A DNA stretch of 64,000 nt. Origin: Alphaproteobacteria bacterium (GTDB lineage: Bacteria; Myxococcota_A; UBA796; GCA-2862545). The position numbers were made by a program, and so were the translations under genes. Below, in pieces: positions 33,086-42,665 of this stretch (within the stretch, counting starts at the first letter, position 1; the number at the start of each line of letters is the position of its first letter). Location of the stretch: contig JACKER010000016.1 of assembly GCA_020632925.1 (NCBI GenBank), forward strand, positions 171,616-235,615, in the 5' to 3' direction. The notes beneath the pieces were generated by a model. That model saw nothing but the letters and a program-made list of their open reading frames with translations, was not told where the DNA came from and made no database searches.

Positions 33086-36000
33086 ATGACCGCACCCTGC
33101 TGGATCCGCATGCCGACCCTGCGAGGCGACACCGTGGTGTTCGTGGCCGACGACGATCTGTGGACCACCACGACCTCGGGCGGCCGCGCCACGCGGATCA
33201 CCACCGGGCGCGGAGCGGCGATGCGCCCGCGGCTGTCCCCGGACGGGCGGCACCTCGCGTTCGACGGGGCCGAGGAGGGCGTGCGCGACGTGTACGCGGT
33301 GCCGGTGTCGGGCGGAGCGCTCACGCGCCTGACCTGGCACGGCGAGGGCGCCTCGGTGCTCGGGTTCGCCCCCGACGGCCAGGTCGTGTTCGAGACGGCC
33401 TGGCAGCAACCCTTCCACCGTTGGACCGTGGCCCACACCGTGCCGCTGACGGGAGGATCGCCCACTCCCCTGCCCTTCGGCCCCGTCGCCGGCGTCGCCT
33501 TCGGCGCCGACGATCGCGTGTTGATCGTGCGCCATGCCTCAGATCTCGCGTGGTGGAAGGGGTACCGCGGCGGGCGCGCCGGCGTCGCCTGGCTGCGCGA
33601 GGGTGGCGAGTGGCGTAGGTTGGAGCTCCCGTTCGCGGTCGCCCATCCCACCTGGTGCGGTGACCGCTGGTTCCTGGTGGGCGACCCCGACGGCGTGCCC
33701 CAGCTCTGCAGCGTGGACCGGTCGGGCGGCGATCCGCGCGTCCACACCGCCTTCCCCGACCTGGCGGTGCGCCACCCCGACAGCGACGGCGACCGGCTCG
33801 TGTTCACCTGGGGCGGCGACGTGTTCCTGGCCGAGCCCGATGGCTCCTGGCGCCCCCTCGAGGTGGAGGTGCCGACGCAGGCCACGCAGCTCCAGCGCCG
33901 CTTCGTGTCCGCCGCACAGCACCTCGAGGATGTCGACGCCCACCCGAGCGGTCACGGCCTGCTCCTCACGACGCGCGGCCACGCCTGTTCCATGGGGTTC
34001 TGGGAGGGTGCGGTCCGCCCGATCGGCACCCGTGACGGCGTCCGACACCGGGCGATCCGCGGCCTGTCGGAGGACGAGGTCCTCCTGGTCTCGGACCGCA
34101 CGGGCGAGGAGCGGTTCGAGGTCTGGCGCGGCACCACGATGCTCCGAGCCTGGCCGGAGCTCGATCATGGCCGTCCGACCGAGGTGGTCGTGTCCCCCAG
34201 CGGTGGGCACGCTGCCTTCGCCGACCACGCGGGCGTGCTGCGCCTGCTCGATCTGGCGACGGGGGAGCTGCGTGAGCTGGAGCGCGCGGAGGGGTCGCGC
34301 TCGTTCACCCCCGACTGGTCCCCCGACGGCCGCTGGCTCGTGTGGCGTCGCCAGGAGGGACCTGGCGCGCACGCTCGCATCCGCTTGATCGAGGTCGACG
34401 GCGGGGAGCCGATCGACGTCACGAACGGCCGCTACGCGGACTCCGATCCCGTGTTCGACCCCGACGGCGCCCACCTCTGGTTCCTGTCGGTGCGCGAGTT
34501 CGACCCGGTGCTCGACGCCCACGGGTTCAACTACGCCTTCCCCCGCGCGGTCCGGCCGTACGCCGTGGTGCTCCGCGACGACCTCCCGCACCCCTTCGTC
34601 CCGCAGCCGCGCCCGTTGCGGGTGGATCGGGCGAAGACCCCCAGCGAACCCCCGGCGACCCGGGTGGACGTCGAGGGGCTCGAGGATCGCGTCGTCCCCT
34701 TCCCGGTCCCCGAGGGCCGGTACCAGCAGGTCGTCGGCGCGCCCGGCGTGGTCTTGCTCGTCCGGGGCCCCATCCGCGGGACGCTCGACCGGCAGGTCTT
34801 CCCGAGCGGCGCGCCCCGCGCGGACGCCCAGCTCCTCCTCTGGGACCGCGATCGCCACGAGCTGGTCGAGGTCCTGCCCAGGGTGAGCTCGATCTCGGTG
34901 GACCGCCGCCGCGAGACCCTGATGATCCGTGCCGGTTGGCGGCTCCGGGTCGCGCAGGCGCGGCTCGAGAAGGCGCAGCGCGAGGAGCTCAAGAAGGCGG
35001 ACATGGCCGCGAACCGGAAGACGGGCTGGATCGATCTGGGCCGGATCCGCGTCTCGGTCGAGCCGGCCGACGAGTGGCGCCAGATGCTGATCGAGGCCTG
35101 GCGGCTGATGCGGGACCACTTCTGGGACCCGAACCTCGGCGGCGTGGACTGGGTCGCGATCCGCGAACGCTACCTGGCCCTGCTGCCGCGGATCCGGACC
35201 CGAGGAGAGCTGTCGGACCTGATCTGGTGCATGCAGGGCGAACTCGGGACCAGCCACGCGTACGAGATCGGTGGGGACTACGTCACGCCTCCTCACTGGC
35301 GCGTGGGGCGGCTCGGTGCGGACCTGCGTTGGGACGAGGGAGGTGGCGGCTGGAGGGTCGAGCGGCTGGTCCACGGGGAGCCGGGGACCACGAGGAGCTG
35401 CCCGCTTCGGGCGCCGGGCGTTCGGGTGCGCGAAGGCGACCTCGTGTTGGCCATCGACGGCGTGCCCGCCGCGTCCGACCACCCGCCGGAGCGGGATCTG
35501 GTGGGTCTCGCCGGCACCTTCGTCGAGCTGACCGTCCGCAGCGGCGAGGAGGAGCCACGCGCCGTCGTCGTCCGCACGCTCTCCGACGACCGTGGGCTGC
35601 GCTACCGCGACTGGGTCCTCTCCCGCCGGCAGCGGGTCCACGAGGCGAGCGGTGGTCGCCTCGGCTACGTCCACGTCCCCGACATGGGCCCCACGGGGTT
35701 CGCGGAGTTCCACCGTGACGTGGCCCTCGAGTGCGACCGGGCGGGCCTCGTCGTCGACGTCCGCTTCAACCGGGGCGGCCACGTCAGCCAGCTGCTGCTC
35801 TCGAAGCTCGCGCAGCGCCGCATCGGGTACAAGGTGCCCCGCTGGGGCCCACCCTACCCCTACCCCACCCTCTCACCGGCCGGGCCGATGGTCTGCCTCA
35901 CCAACGAGCTGTCCGGTTCCGACGGGGACATCTTCAGCCACGCCTGGAAGCGGTTGGGGCTCGGACCCCTCGTGGGGACGCGGACCTGGGGAGGCGTCGT

Positions 36001-36280
36001 GGGCATCTCGCCGCGCAACGTCCTGCAGGACCGCACCGTGGTCACGCAACCCGAGTACGCGACCTGGTTCGACGACGTGGGCTTCTCGCTCGAGAACCAC
36101 GGTGCGGAACCCGACGTCGTCATCGAGCTGCCGCCGGCGCCACACGGTCCGCTGGACGTGACGCGGACGACGCCTCCCGACGTGCCCGACGACCCGCAGC
36201 TCGACCATGCCGTGTCCTGGCTGCTCCGACAGCTCGAGGATCTCCCGCCCACACCGGTCCCTCCCGCACATTCGAAGTGA
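33086..36280 (+). CDS. Tricorn-type protease (S41 family)
   Basis: A 1064-residue homologue of the archaeal Tricorn protease, which degrades oligopeptides downstream of the proteasome or other proteases. The N-terminal half is two beta-propellers built from WD/PD40-like repeats (LSPDGRHLAFDG, SPDGRWLVWRRQEG). Next come a C1 domain, a PDZ domain (about 765-850) and the S41 catalytic domain. The catalytic tetrad is complete: S723-H724 in GELGTSHAYE, S945 in NELSGSDGD and E1003 in SLENHGAEPD, with spacing very close to Tricorn. There is no signal peptide, so it should be cytoplasmic. Start ATG 33086. Confidence 0.9.
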   Translation: MTAPCWIRMPTLRGDTVVFVADDDLWTTTTSGGRATRITTGRGAAMRPRLSPDGRHLAFDGAEEGVRDVYAVPVSGGALTRLTWHGEGASVLGFAPDGQVVFETAWQQPFHRWTVAHTVPLTGGSPTPLPFGPVAGVAFGADDRVLIVRHASDLAWWKGYRGGRAGVAWLREGGEWRRLELPFAVAHPTWCGDRWFLVGDPDGVPQLCSVDRSGGDPRVHTAFPDLAVRHPDSDGDRLVFTWGGDVFLAEPDGSWRPLEVEVPTQATQLQRRFVSAAQHLEDVDAHPSGHGLLLTTRGHACSMGFWEGAVRPIGTRDGVRHRAIRGLSEDEVLLVSDRTGEERFEVWRGTTMLRAWPELDHGRPTEVVVSPSGGHAAFADHAGVLRLLDLATGELRELERAEGSRSFTPDWSPDGRWLVWRRQEGPGAHARIRLIEVDGGEPIDVTNGRYADSDPVFDPDGAHLWFLSVREFDPVLDAHGFNYAFPRAVRPYAVVLRDDLPHPFVPQPRPLRVDRAKTPSEPPATRVDVEGLEDRVVPFPVPEGRYQQVVGAPGVVLLVRGPIRGTLDRQVFPSGAPRADAQLLLWDRDRHELVEVLPRVSSISVDRRRETLMIRAGWRLRVAQARLEKAQREELKKADMAANRKTGWIDLGRIRVSVEPADEWRQMLIEAWRLMRDHFWDPNLGGVDWVAIRERYLALLPRIRTRGELSDLIWCMQGELGTSHAYEIGGDYVTPPHWRVGRLGADLRWDEGGGGWRVERLVHGEPGTTRSCPLRAPGVRVREGDLVLAIDGVPAASDHPPERDLVGLAGTFVELTVRSGEEEPRAVVVRTLSDDRGLRYRDWVLSRRQRVHEASGGRLGYVHVPDMGPTGFAEFHRDVALECDRAGLVVDVRFNRGGHVSQLLLSKLAQRRIGYKVPRWGPPYPYPTLSPAGPMVCLTNELSGSDGDIFSHAWKRLGLGPLVGTRTWGGVVGISPRNVLQDRTVVTQPEYATWFDDVGFSLENHGAEPDVVIELPPAPHGPLDVTRTTPPDVPDDPQLDHAVSWLLRQLEDLPPTPVPPAHSK

Positions 36281-36333
36281 CCCCGGGGCCGGATTCGGCA
36301 TACCATGTTCGCGGAGCTCTACCGCCTCGACTG

Positions 36334-37941
36334 ATGCCCCAGACGCATCCCGACCGATTGCCACCCCCTCCCGCGACTCCGCGCGCGATCGCGAACGGCC
36401 GCTACATCCTCGTGCGGAAGCTCGCAGAAGGCGGCACCGCGATCGTGCACCTCGGCTACGACACCGAGACGGGGCAGTGGCGTGCGGTGAAGACGCTGCT
36501 GGCGGAGTACTCGAAGCGTCCCGCCCTGCGGCACCGGTTCGAGATCGAGGGCCGCACCATGGCGGAGCTCGAGCACCCGAACATCATCCGGGTCTATGAC
36601 GCCGGGCAGGACGGAGACACGGCCTGGCTGGTGATGGAGTTCGCGGAGGGCGGTTCCGTCATCGACTGGGTCGAGCAACACGGTCGCATGCCGCCCCGGA
36701 TGGCGTGCGAGCTGTGCATCGGGCTGTGCGACGGGATCCAGTTCGCGCACGAACGCGGCATCATCCACCGCGACATCAAGCCCCAGAACGTGCTCGTGGA
36801 CGCGGCCGGGACCTGCAAGGTCACCGACTTCGGCATCGCCCAGGTGGTGCAGGAGACGCGGATGACCATGACCGGTACGGTGATGGGGACCATCGGGTAC
36901 ATGGCGCCCGAGCAGCACGAGAGCGCCAAGCACGCCGACCAGCGCGCCGACGTCTACTCCATCGCGGCCACGCTCTACACCCTGCTCGCGGGCGAGGCGC
37001 CGACCCACCTGTTCATGGCGGACGACAGCGACTTCGAGACGCTGCCCAGCGCGCTGGCCGAGGTGATCCGCAAGGGCGCGCAGTATCGGCGCGAGGTTCG
37101 GTACGAGACGGTGGCCGAGATGGGAGACGCGCTCCGACGCGCCCTGCCCGGCCTGCCTCCGGACCCGGCGGACACACCGGCCCTGGTGTCCGAGGGCGGC
37201 GTCCGCCTCGATCAGCTCACACCGCCGACGGCGTCGACCGTCGACCCGGGGTACGACCGGCGGCACGCGGAGCTGGCGCCCTCCAACGCTGCCCCGATCG
37301 TGACGGTCCCGCCGCCGGTCCAGCGGTCGGAGGAACCGAAGTCGAACCACCTGGTGCCCTCGGACGGGTCCTCGGCCCTGGCGCGCCGCTCGTTGACGAA
37401 CGACACGGTCCCCCGGCTGATCGACCGGACGCCGCACGCCACGACCCGCGAGGCCCAGGAGCGGCAGGAGCGTCGTCGCCGCGTGGGGGCCGTGCTCGCC
37501 ATCGCGCTCGCCGTGGTGATCGCGCTCGGTGGTGCGATCGTCGGCGTCGGGGCCCTCCGCATCGGTCAGTGGCAGAAGCTCGAGGAGACCGCGCAGGAGC
37601 ACGTCTACGTGCAGATCCACGAGGAGCGGACGTTGCTCGACGTGCTGCGCCCGCTCGACGTGCCGCAGTTCGACGAGCTCCAGCAGCTGTTCGACCAGGT
37701 GGACCACGGGCAGCCCGAGGAGCGCGAGGCGGCGGTCGGGCGCCTGATGACCACGCTCGACAAGGTGCGTCGGCGCCTCGAGTCGCGTGGAAGCACGCGC
37801 GAGGAGCACGCGGTCAAGCAGGTGACGGAGTCCCAGCGCAGGCTTCAGGAGCGCATCGCCGAGCAACAGCGCCTGGAGCGCCAGGTCGCCGGGATCCGCG
37901 ACTCCTTCTCCGGGCGAGCCGCTTCCACCTTCGGCTTCTAG
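36334..37941 (+). CDS. Transmembrane Ser/Thr kinase with outer coiled coil
   Basis: A 535-residue kinase: glycine loop LAEGGTAIVHLG, ATP lysine K53, catalytic loop HRDIKPQN 145-152, DFG 165-167, YMAPEQ in the activation segment. After a variable linker comes one membrane helix (about 385-409, VLAIALAVVIALGGAIVG), then an outer region of about 125 residues, rich in Glu, Gln and Arg, that should form coiled coils (ESQRRLQERIAEQQRLERQ). ATG 36334 is chosen as it precedes the kinase fold by 24 residues. Its TAG and the TAG of the convergent PurF-like gene lie in one CTAG palindrome. Confidence 0.9.
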   Translation: MPQTHPDRLPPPPATPRAIANGRYILVRKLAEGGTAIVHLGYDTETGQWRAVKTLLAEYSKRPALRHRFEIEGRTMAELEHPNIIRVYDAGQDGDTAWLVMEFAEGGSVIDWVEQHGRMPPRMACELCIGLCDGIQFAHERGIIHRDIKPQNVLVDAAGTCKVTDFGIAQVVQETRMTMTGTVMGTIGYMAPEQHESAKHADQRADVYSIAATLYTLLAGEAPTHLFMADDSDFETLPSALAEVIRKGAQYRREVRYETVAEMGDALRRALPGLPPDPADTPALVSEGGVRLDQLTPPTASTVDPGYDRRHAELAPSNAAPIVTVPPPVQRSEEPKSNHLVPSDGSSALARRSLTNDTVPRLIDRTPHATTREAQERQERRRRVGAVLAIALAVVIALGGAIVGVGALRIGQWQKLEETAQEHVYVQIHEERTLLDVLRPLDVPQFDELQQLFDQVDHGQPEEREAAVGRLMTTLDKVRRRLESRGSTREEHAVKQVTESQRRLQERIAEQQRLERQVAGIRDSFSGRAASTFGF

Positions 37942-39338
37942 AACAGCTCGAGCTGATCGTCGGTGAGATCGGGTGGGCGGAGCGGGTGCTTCCCCGACCA
38001 GCAGGCATCACACCAGCCTCGCTCGTCGTCCGCGACCTCCCGCAGCCGCGCGAGATCGAGGTGCCGGATGGACGCGGCGCCGGACCAGTCCGGATGGGTC
38101 ACGGTCTCCGCGTCGGCGAGCTCGTCGGGCGTGGGCGACCACACGCCGTACGCGCAGGAGGTGTGGACCGGCGGGGAGCCGATGCGGACGTGCACCTCGC
38201 GAGCACCCGCCTCCAGCAGCGAGGCCACGGCGCGGCGCAGGCCGTGCCCGGTCACCAACGCCGGGAGCACCAGCACCACGCTCCGGCCGCCGACCGACGG
38301 GTCCACGCGCCACAACAGCCGATCCGCGAGGTCGGGAGGACCCAGCGTGTCCGGGGGCGGTGCGACGACCGGCGGCTCGCGGACCACGAGCACCTCGAAG
38401 GGCAGATCGGCGGCTCGCGCGAAGCCCTGCGCCATCGGCAGGGCGGGCCCCGGCCAGGCCGTCACCACGTCCGCACCGGGGCAGGGCGCCTCGGACGCGA
38501 GCGCCTCCCCCACCCTCGCGCGGACCTCCCGCGTCGATCGGCCGAACGTGCGCGAGGCCGAGCTCGCCAGGCTGATGTGCTCCTGGAGGCAGGCCGTCAG
38601 CGGCTGCTGGCCGAACGGGCTCACCGACAGCATCCCGCGGCCGTCGAGGATCAACATCTCGCCGGGGGCGACCTCGCGCTTGGCCTCTCCGCCCACGGCC
38701 TGGAACGCGGAGTCGTCCGTGGCCACCATCCACGCGTCCTCGAGGCGACCCAGGACCAAGGGGCGGAACCCACCGGGACCGCGGACGGCGACGAGCCGAT
38801 CCTCGCTCTGGACCAGCAGGGTGTAGGCGCCCTCGACCTTCCACAGCGCGTCCACGAGCCGGTTGATCAGCGTGCGCTGCGCGGAGTGGGCGACGAGGTT
38901 CACGAGGACCTCGGCGTCGGACAACGTGTGGAACACCGCGCCCAGCTCCTTGAGCTCCCGCCGCAGCCGTCCCGCGTTCGTGATCCGGCCCGCGATCGCC
39001 GCGGCGATCTGTCCACCCCGGTACCGCACCGACACCAGCGTGTCCGAGTCGCCGTCGTCCCCCGCCGCGAGCAGTGGATCGTGCGAGCGCGCCCGCCGCA
39101 GCTGCTCGGGAGGTCCCCAGATCTTGCCGATCGCGAGCACGCCGGGCAGGGTCTCGGGTCGCGCGGGCAACGCGTCCGGCCCGCGTCGCGTGCGGATCAG
39201 GGCCCCGTCGCTCACCGCGACCGCGAGGTGCTCGTTCCCCCGATACCCCAGCACCTGTAGCCCGAGCGCCGTGACGGCCGCGGCGGACCGATGCCCCGAG
39301 ACCGCGAACAGGGCGCAGGTGTCGGAGAACCGCTCCAC
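37938..39338 (-). CDS. PurF-like protein with degenerate active sites
   Basis: A 466-residue protein with the order of amidophosphoribosyltransferase (Ntn-hydrolase glutaminase, then phosphoribosyltransferase). Alignment by eye fits along the whole length: C8 in SDTCALFAV as the nucleophile position, CLQEHISLASSAS for the normal C..EY.YFARPDS, and GAREVHVRIGSPPVHTSCAYG for the conserved C-terminal stretch. However, the PRPP loop, normally DDSIVRGTT, reads LPALVTGHG (358-366), the PDSG motif is PGPA, and the glutamine-binding RYST and NGN motifs are missing. It is therefore probably not a working PurF. It adjoins purC (GTG start one base after the purC TGA). Confidence 0.8.
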   Translation of the reverse strand: MERFSDTCALFAVSGHRSAAAVTALGLQVLGYRGNEHLAVAVSDGALIRTRRGPDALPARPETLPGVLAIGKIWGPPEQLRRARSHDPLLAAGDDGDSDTLVSVRYRGGQIAAAIAGRITNAGRLRRELKELGAVFHTLSDAEVLVNLVAHSAQRTLINRLVDALWKVEGAYTLLVQSEDRLVAVRGPGGFRPLVLGRLEDAWMVATDDSAFQAVGGEAKREVAPGEMLILDGRGMLSVSPFGQQPLTACLQEHISLASSASRTFGRSTREVRARVGEALASEAPCPGADVVTAWPGPALPMAQGFARAADLPFEVLVVREPPVVAPPPDTLGPPDLADRLLWRVDPSVGGRSVVLVLPALVTGHGLRRAVASLLEAGAREVHVRIGSPPVHTSCAYGVWSPTPDELADAETVTHPDWSGAASIRHLDLARLREVADDERGWCDACWSGKHPLRPPDLTDDQLELF

Positions 39339-39339
39339 G

Positions 39340-40047
39340 TCAGGCCGCGCCGATGCGCGCCAGCAGGGCCCGGTACGTGTCGCCCAGATCGCCCAGATCG
39401 CGACGGAACACGTCCTTGTCCAGCTTCTCGCCCGTCTTCGCGTCCCACAGGCGCGCGCCGTCCGGCGTCAGCTCGTCCGCCAGCAGCAGTCGGCCCTCGG
39501 CCCGCCCGTACTCGTACTTCGCGTCCACCAGCTCGATGCCGTGTCCGGCCCAGAACGCGGCGAGGGCCTGGTGCACCACGAGCGAGGTCTCCTTCAGGAA
39601 GGCCAGCTCCCACCGCCGCGCCAGGCCCAACGCGACCGCCGCGTCGTCGTTGATCAGCGGATCGTTGAGGGCGTCGGACTTCACGAACAGCTCCACCAGC
39701 GGCTGATCGAGGCGCGTCCCTTCGGCGACGGCATACCGCTTGGAGAAGCTCCCGGCGGCTCGCGAGCGGACGACGACCTCCACCGGCACGATCTCCACCC
39801 GCTCACAGAGCAGCTCGGTGGCCGACAGCTGGTCGACGACGTGGTGCTGGACCCCGCGCGCGGCGACCTCCGCGAACAGGCGGGTCGTGATGGCGCAGTT
39901 GATCCGGCCCTTGTCCCCGATCTGCGCCTCCTTGACGCCGTTGAAGGCCGTGGCGCGATCCGTGAAACGCAGCACCACGCGCCGCGGATCGTCGGTCTCG
40001 AACACCTGCTTCGACTTGCCCTGATACAGCATGGCACCCTGCTGCAT
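39340..40047 (-). CDS. purC: SAICAR synthetase
   Basis: Ligates aspartate to CAIR in de novo purine synthesis. The 235-residue protein opens MLYQGKSKQVFETDDP, then FTDRATAFNGVKEAQIGDKG, VPVEVVVRSRAAGSF, and ends ELVDAKYEYGR...LADELTPDGARLWD, all PurC hallmarks. I start at ATG 40047 with a G-rich site just upstream; ATG 40032 is an alternative. It is the first gene of a two-gene minus-strand operon with the PurF-like gene. Confidence 0.94.
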   Translation of the reverse strand: MQQGAMLYQGKSKQVFETDDPRRVVLRFTDRATAFNGVKEAQIGDKGRINCAITTRLFAEVAARGVQHHVVDQLSATELLCERVEIVPVEVVVRSRAAGSFSKRYAVAEGTRLDQPLVELFVKSDALNDPLINDDAAVALGLARRWELAFLKETSLVVHQALAAFWAGHGIELVDAKYEYGRAEGRLLLADELTPDGARLWDAKTGEKLDKDVFRRDLGDLGDTYRALLARIGAA

Positions 40048-40070
40048 GGCGACCCCCGGGAAGGGCTCCG

Positions 40071-40080
40071 TCCTATCCCG
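40071..40080 (-). promoter_or_regulatory. GGGATA-type motif before purC
   Basis: Reads CGGGATAGGA on the minus strand and begins about 32 bases before the purC start, as with the related motifs before accA, the BI-1 gene and the FabH-type gene. It is likely a -10 element. Confidence 0.35.
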
Positions 40081-40103
40081 GAACGCACAGCGATGGAGGA
40101 CGG

Positions 40104-41957
40104 ATGTGGCTGCACCTGCTGGCCTGCGTCGCCGACGAGGCGGTCGACGGACCGACCCCGGTGTACCGGCCGGACAGCGCCCTGTTCTTCGACACGCCCT
40201 GGCCCGACGACGATCGCCGCGACGAGGACGGCACGATCGCGTTCGGCGGCTTCCCGAACCCCTTCGCCTCCGCCCTGATGGCGAACTACGTCGAGCGCGC
40301 CGACGGGCTGACCGGCTTCGGCGCGAGCAGCCCCGTCCACATTCTGTTCGATGGTCCGCTGGACGGTACCCGCATGCCGACGCCCGAGGAGTCGCTCGAG
40401 GACGAGGCCGCGGTGATGCTGCTCGACATCGACCCCGACTCCCCCTTCTTCCTCGAGCGCTTCCCGCTCCAGTGGGAGCAGGCGACCTTCGAGCTGTCGC
40501 CCTACGCACCCCAGCACCTGCTCTCGGTCGCGCCCCTGCACGGCTTCCCGCTGCGCCCCGCCACCACCTACGCCCTCGTCGTGACGACGAAGGTGGCCCG
40601 CCGCGACGGGGACTGGGCCGCGACCTGGGACCGGCGTGACCAGCTCCGTCACGCGCTCTCGTTCGTCGGGCTCGAGCCCCGCGACGTGGCGATCGCCACC
40701 ACCTTCACCACTCAGGATCCCGTCGACGAGATGCGGCGGCTCTCCTGGTTCGTCCGGGAGCGCGTGGCGCGGCCGCCCGCCGAGCACGAGCTCGAACTGC
40801 TCTACCCCCACACGACCTACGACGCGTACCGCACCCACTACGCCTCGCCGGTGTTCACCTTCGGCACCCCGCCCTACCTGACGGAGGGCGGCGAGTTCCA
40901 CTTCGACGAGGACGGCACGCCCGAAGTCGCCCGCTTCGACGACATGCGTCTCGCGGTGTGCGTGCCCAACGGCATGGACGCTCCGCCCGAGGGATGGCCC
41001 GTCGTGGTCTACCAGCACGGGACCGGCGGCGACTACCGCGGCTTCTGCGACAGCGACTCGCTGCTCGAGGTGGCGCGACGGCTGGGCGAGCGCGGCATCG
41101 TCGGTCTCGGCATCGACCAGCCGCTGCACGGGAGCCGCCCGGGTGCCAGCCAGGCGTCGGACCTCGCGCACTTCAACGTGGTCAACCCGGACTCGGGGAC
41201 CACCAACTTCCGCCAGGGCGCGCTCGACGCGCTGTACCTGACCCACGCCCTCGCCAGCGAGCCCTGGAGCTTCCACGGCCCCGACGGGCTCGAGGTCCAC
41301 CTCGATCCGGACCGCGTGATGTTCATGGGGCACAGCCAGGGCGGGCTCACGGGTGCCCTGGCCGCGCCGTTCTTCGGCGACGACGTGAAGGCCGCCATGC
41401 TCTCGGGCGCAGGCGGCGTGCTGGCGATCACGGTGATCGAGCGCAAGGACCCGCTGGACTTCGAGGCCCTGGTCCGCGAGCTCGTCGAGATCCCCGACGG
41501 CGAGCCGCTGACCCCGCTGCACCCCACCATGGGCGTGGTCCAGACGCTGGTCGAGGTGACGGACCCCGTGAACTACGCGCCCTACTGGTTCTCCGAGCGC
41601 GGCACCTGGGACTGGCAGGCGCCCGTGCCGGTGCTGCTCACCAGCGGGACCGAGGACGCAGCCACGCCCTTCCGGACCGCGCTCGCGCTCGCGGCAGCCG
41701 GACGACTCCCCTGGGTGGGGGACGCCGCCACGCGGGGGGACGCGCTCCGCCTGCGCACCGGGGCCCCGCGTCCCCTGCCCTCGTCCGACGACGGAGAGAC
41801 CTGGGAGGAGGGGCGCCTGACCAGCGGCTTCTCGCAGTACCTCGACGGCACCCACTTCGTCATCTTCGAGGAGCCCGAGGCCAGCGATCTCGCGTTCAAC
41901 TGGCTCGATTCGACGGCGCGCGGGCGCCCGGTCCTCACCGTCGAGCCGGTGAAGTAG
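40104..41957 (+). CDS. Alpha/beta-hydrolase lipoprotein
   Basis: A 617-residue lipoprotein: the start MWLHLLAC gives a very short signal with lipobox LLAC, lipidated at C8. The N-terminal half has the Ig-like pattern often found before secreted lipases (PFPNPFAS-type phrases such as GGFPNPFASALM, RPATTYALVV). The C-terminal half is an alpha/beta hydrolase with VVYQHGTGGDYRGF as oxyanion region and nucleophile S411 in GHSQGG; a late His (GTHFVIFEEPE) fits the catalytic His. It is probably a surface or periplasmic esterase/lipase. Start ATG 40104. Confidence 0.78.
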   Translation: MWLHLLACVADEAVDGPTPVYRPDSALFFDTPWPDDDRRDEDGTIAFGGFPNPFASALMANYVERADGLTGFGASSPVHILFDGPLDGTRMPTPEESLEDEAAVMLLDIDPDSPFFLERFPLQWEQATFELSPYAPQHLLSVAPLHGFPLRPATTYALVVTTKVARRDGDWAATWDRRDQLRHALSFVGLEPRDVAIATTFTTQDPVDEMRRLSWFVRERVARPPAEHELELLYPHTTYDAYRTHYASPVFTFGTPPYLTEGGEFHFDEDGTPEVARFDDMRLAVCVPNGMDAPPEGWPVVVYQHGTGGDYRGFCDSDSLLEVARRLGERGIVGLGIDQPLHGSRPGASQASDLAHFNVVNPDSGTTNFRQGALDALYLTHALASEPWSFHGPDGLEVHLDPDRVMFMGHSQGGLTGALAAPFFGDDVKAAMLSGAGGVLAITVIERKDPLDFEALVRELVEIPDGEPLTPLHPTMGVVQTLVEVTDPVNYAPYWFSERGTWDWQAPVPVLLTSGTEDAATPFRTALALAAAGRLPWVGDAATRGDALRLRTGAPRPLPSSDDGETWEEGRLTSGFSQYLDGTHFVIFEEPEASDLAFNWLDSTARGRPVLTVEPVK

Positions 41958-41963
41958 CCCCGA

Positions 41964-42665
41964 TCAGCGCTGCAGCATCTTGAGGATGCGTCCCTTGAGC
42001 TCGTCGGAGGTCCAGACGGGCAGCACCTCCTCCAGGAAGGCGCGGTTCGCCTCGTGGTCCATCACCGCGTGGCGGGCGCGGAGGTCGCGCTTGGCGGCCG
42101 CGTAGGCTTCGCGAGGGAGGCTCTCGAGGTACTTGAGGACCTGCTCGGCCCGCTCCACGGCCATGGCGTCGTCGGCGAGCTCGTCCAGCAGCCCGAGGCG
42201 CAGCGCGTTCTCGGGGTCGTGCAGCTTGCTGCCGAGGACGACCTCCTCGACGCGAGCCACGCGGGCCGCCGCGATCTGCAGCAGGACGGGCGGGAAGCGC
42301 AGGCCGAGCGCCACCTCGTTGAGCCCGATGCGCGCCCTCGGGTTGCGCGCACCGACCCGGTGGTCGCACACGAGCGCGACCAGGCAGCCCCCGGCGATCG
42401 CATGCCCGTTGACGCAGGCCACCGTGGGCCCCGGGTACAGGTAGAGCTCGAGCAGCAGGTCCTGCAGGCGGCGCAGGAAGCGGTCCATGCCGTCGAGATC
42501 GAGGCTCGCGACCTCCTTGAGGTCCAGCCCCGCGCTGAACGCGTCCCCCGACCCCACGAAGAGCAGGCCCTCGCCTCCCCCCGCTGCCACCTCCTCCCGG
42601 AGGCGGACCATCAGGTCGGTCCCGAGCGCGTTCTTGCCGGGACCCTCGATCACGATTCGCTTCAT
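41964..42665 (-). CDS. Enoyl-CoA hydratase/isomerase family protein
   Basis: A 233-residue crotonase-fold protein. The oxyanion-hole segments are visible: GDAFSAGLDLKE (CoA-binding side) and GHAIAGGCLVALVCDHRVG. The catalytic Glu normally found around E144 is in a region reading GLNEVALGLRFPP, so one Glu is present. It is shorter than usual (about 260), with a trimmed N-terminus. The substrate cannot be inferred. ATG 42665 overlaps the stop of the upstream gene (ATGA). Confidence 0.85.
   Translation of the reverse strand: MKRIVIEGPGKNALGTDLMVRLREEVAAGGGEGLLFVGSGDAFSAGLDLKEVASLDLDGMDRFLRRLQDLLLELYLYPGPTVACVNGHAIAGGCLVALVCDHRVGARNPRARIGLNEVALGLRFPPVLLQIAAARVARVEEVVLGSKLHDPENALRLGLLDELADDAMAVERAEQVLKYLESLPREAYAAAKRDLRARHAVMDHEANRAFLEEVLPVWTSDELKGRILKMLQR

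Noticed and set aside
31726..33618. Plus-strand open frame of 630 codons across several genes
   Set aside because: It runs antisense to two minus-strand genes and then out of frame in the Tricorn gene; Arg/Pro/Ser-rich shadow.
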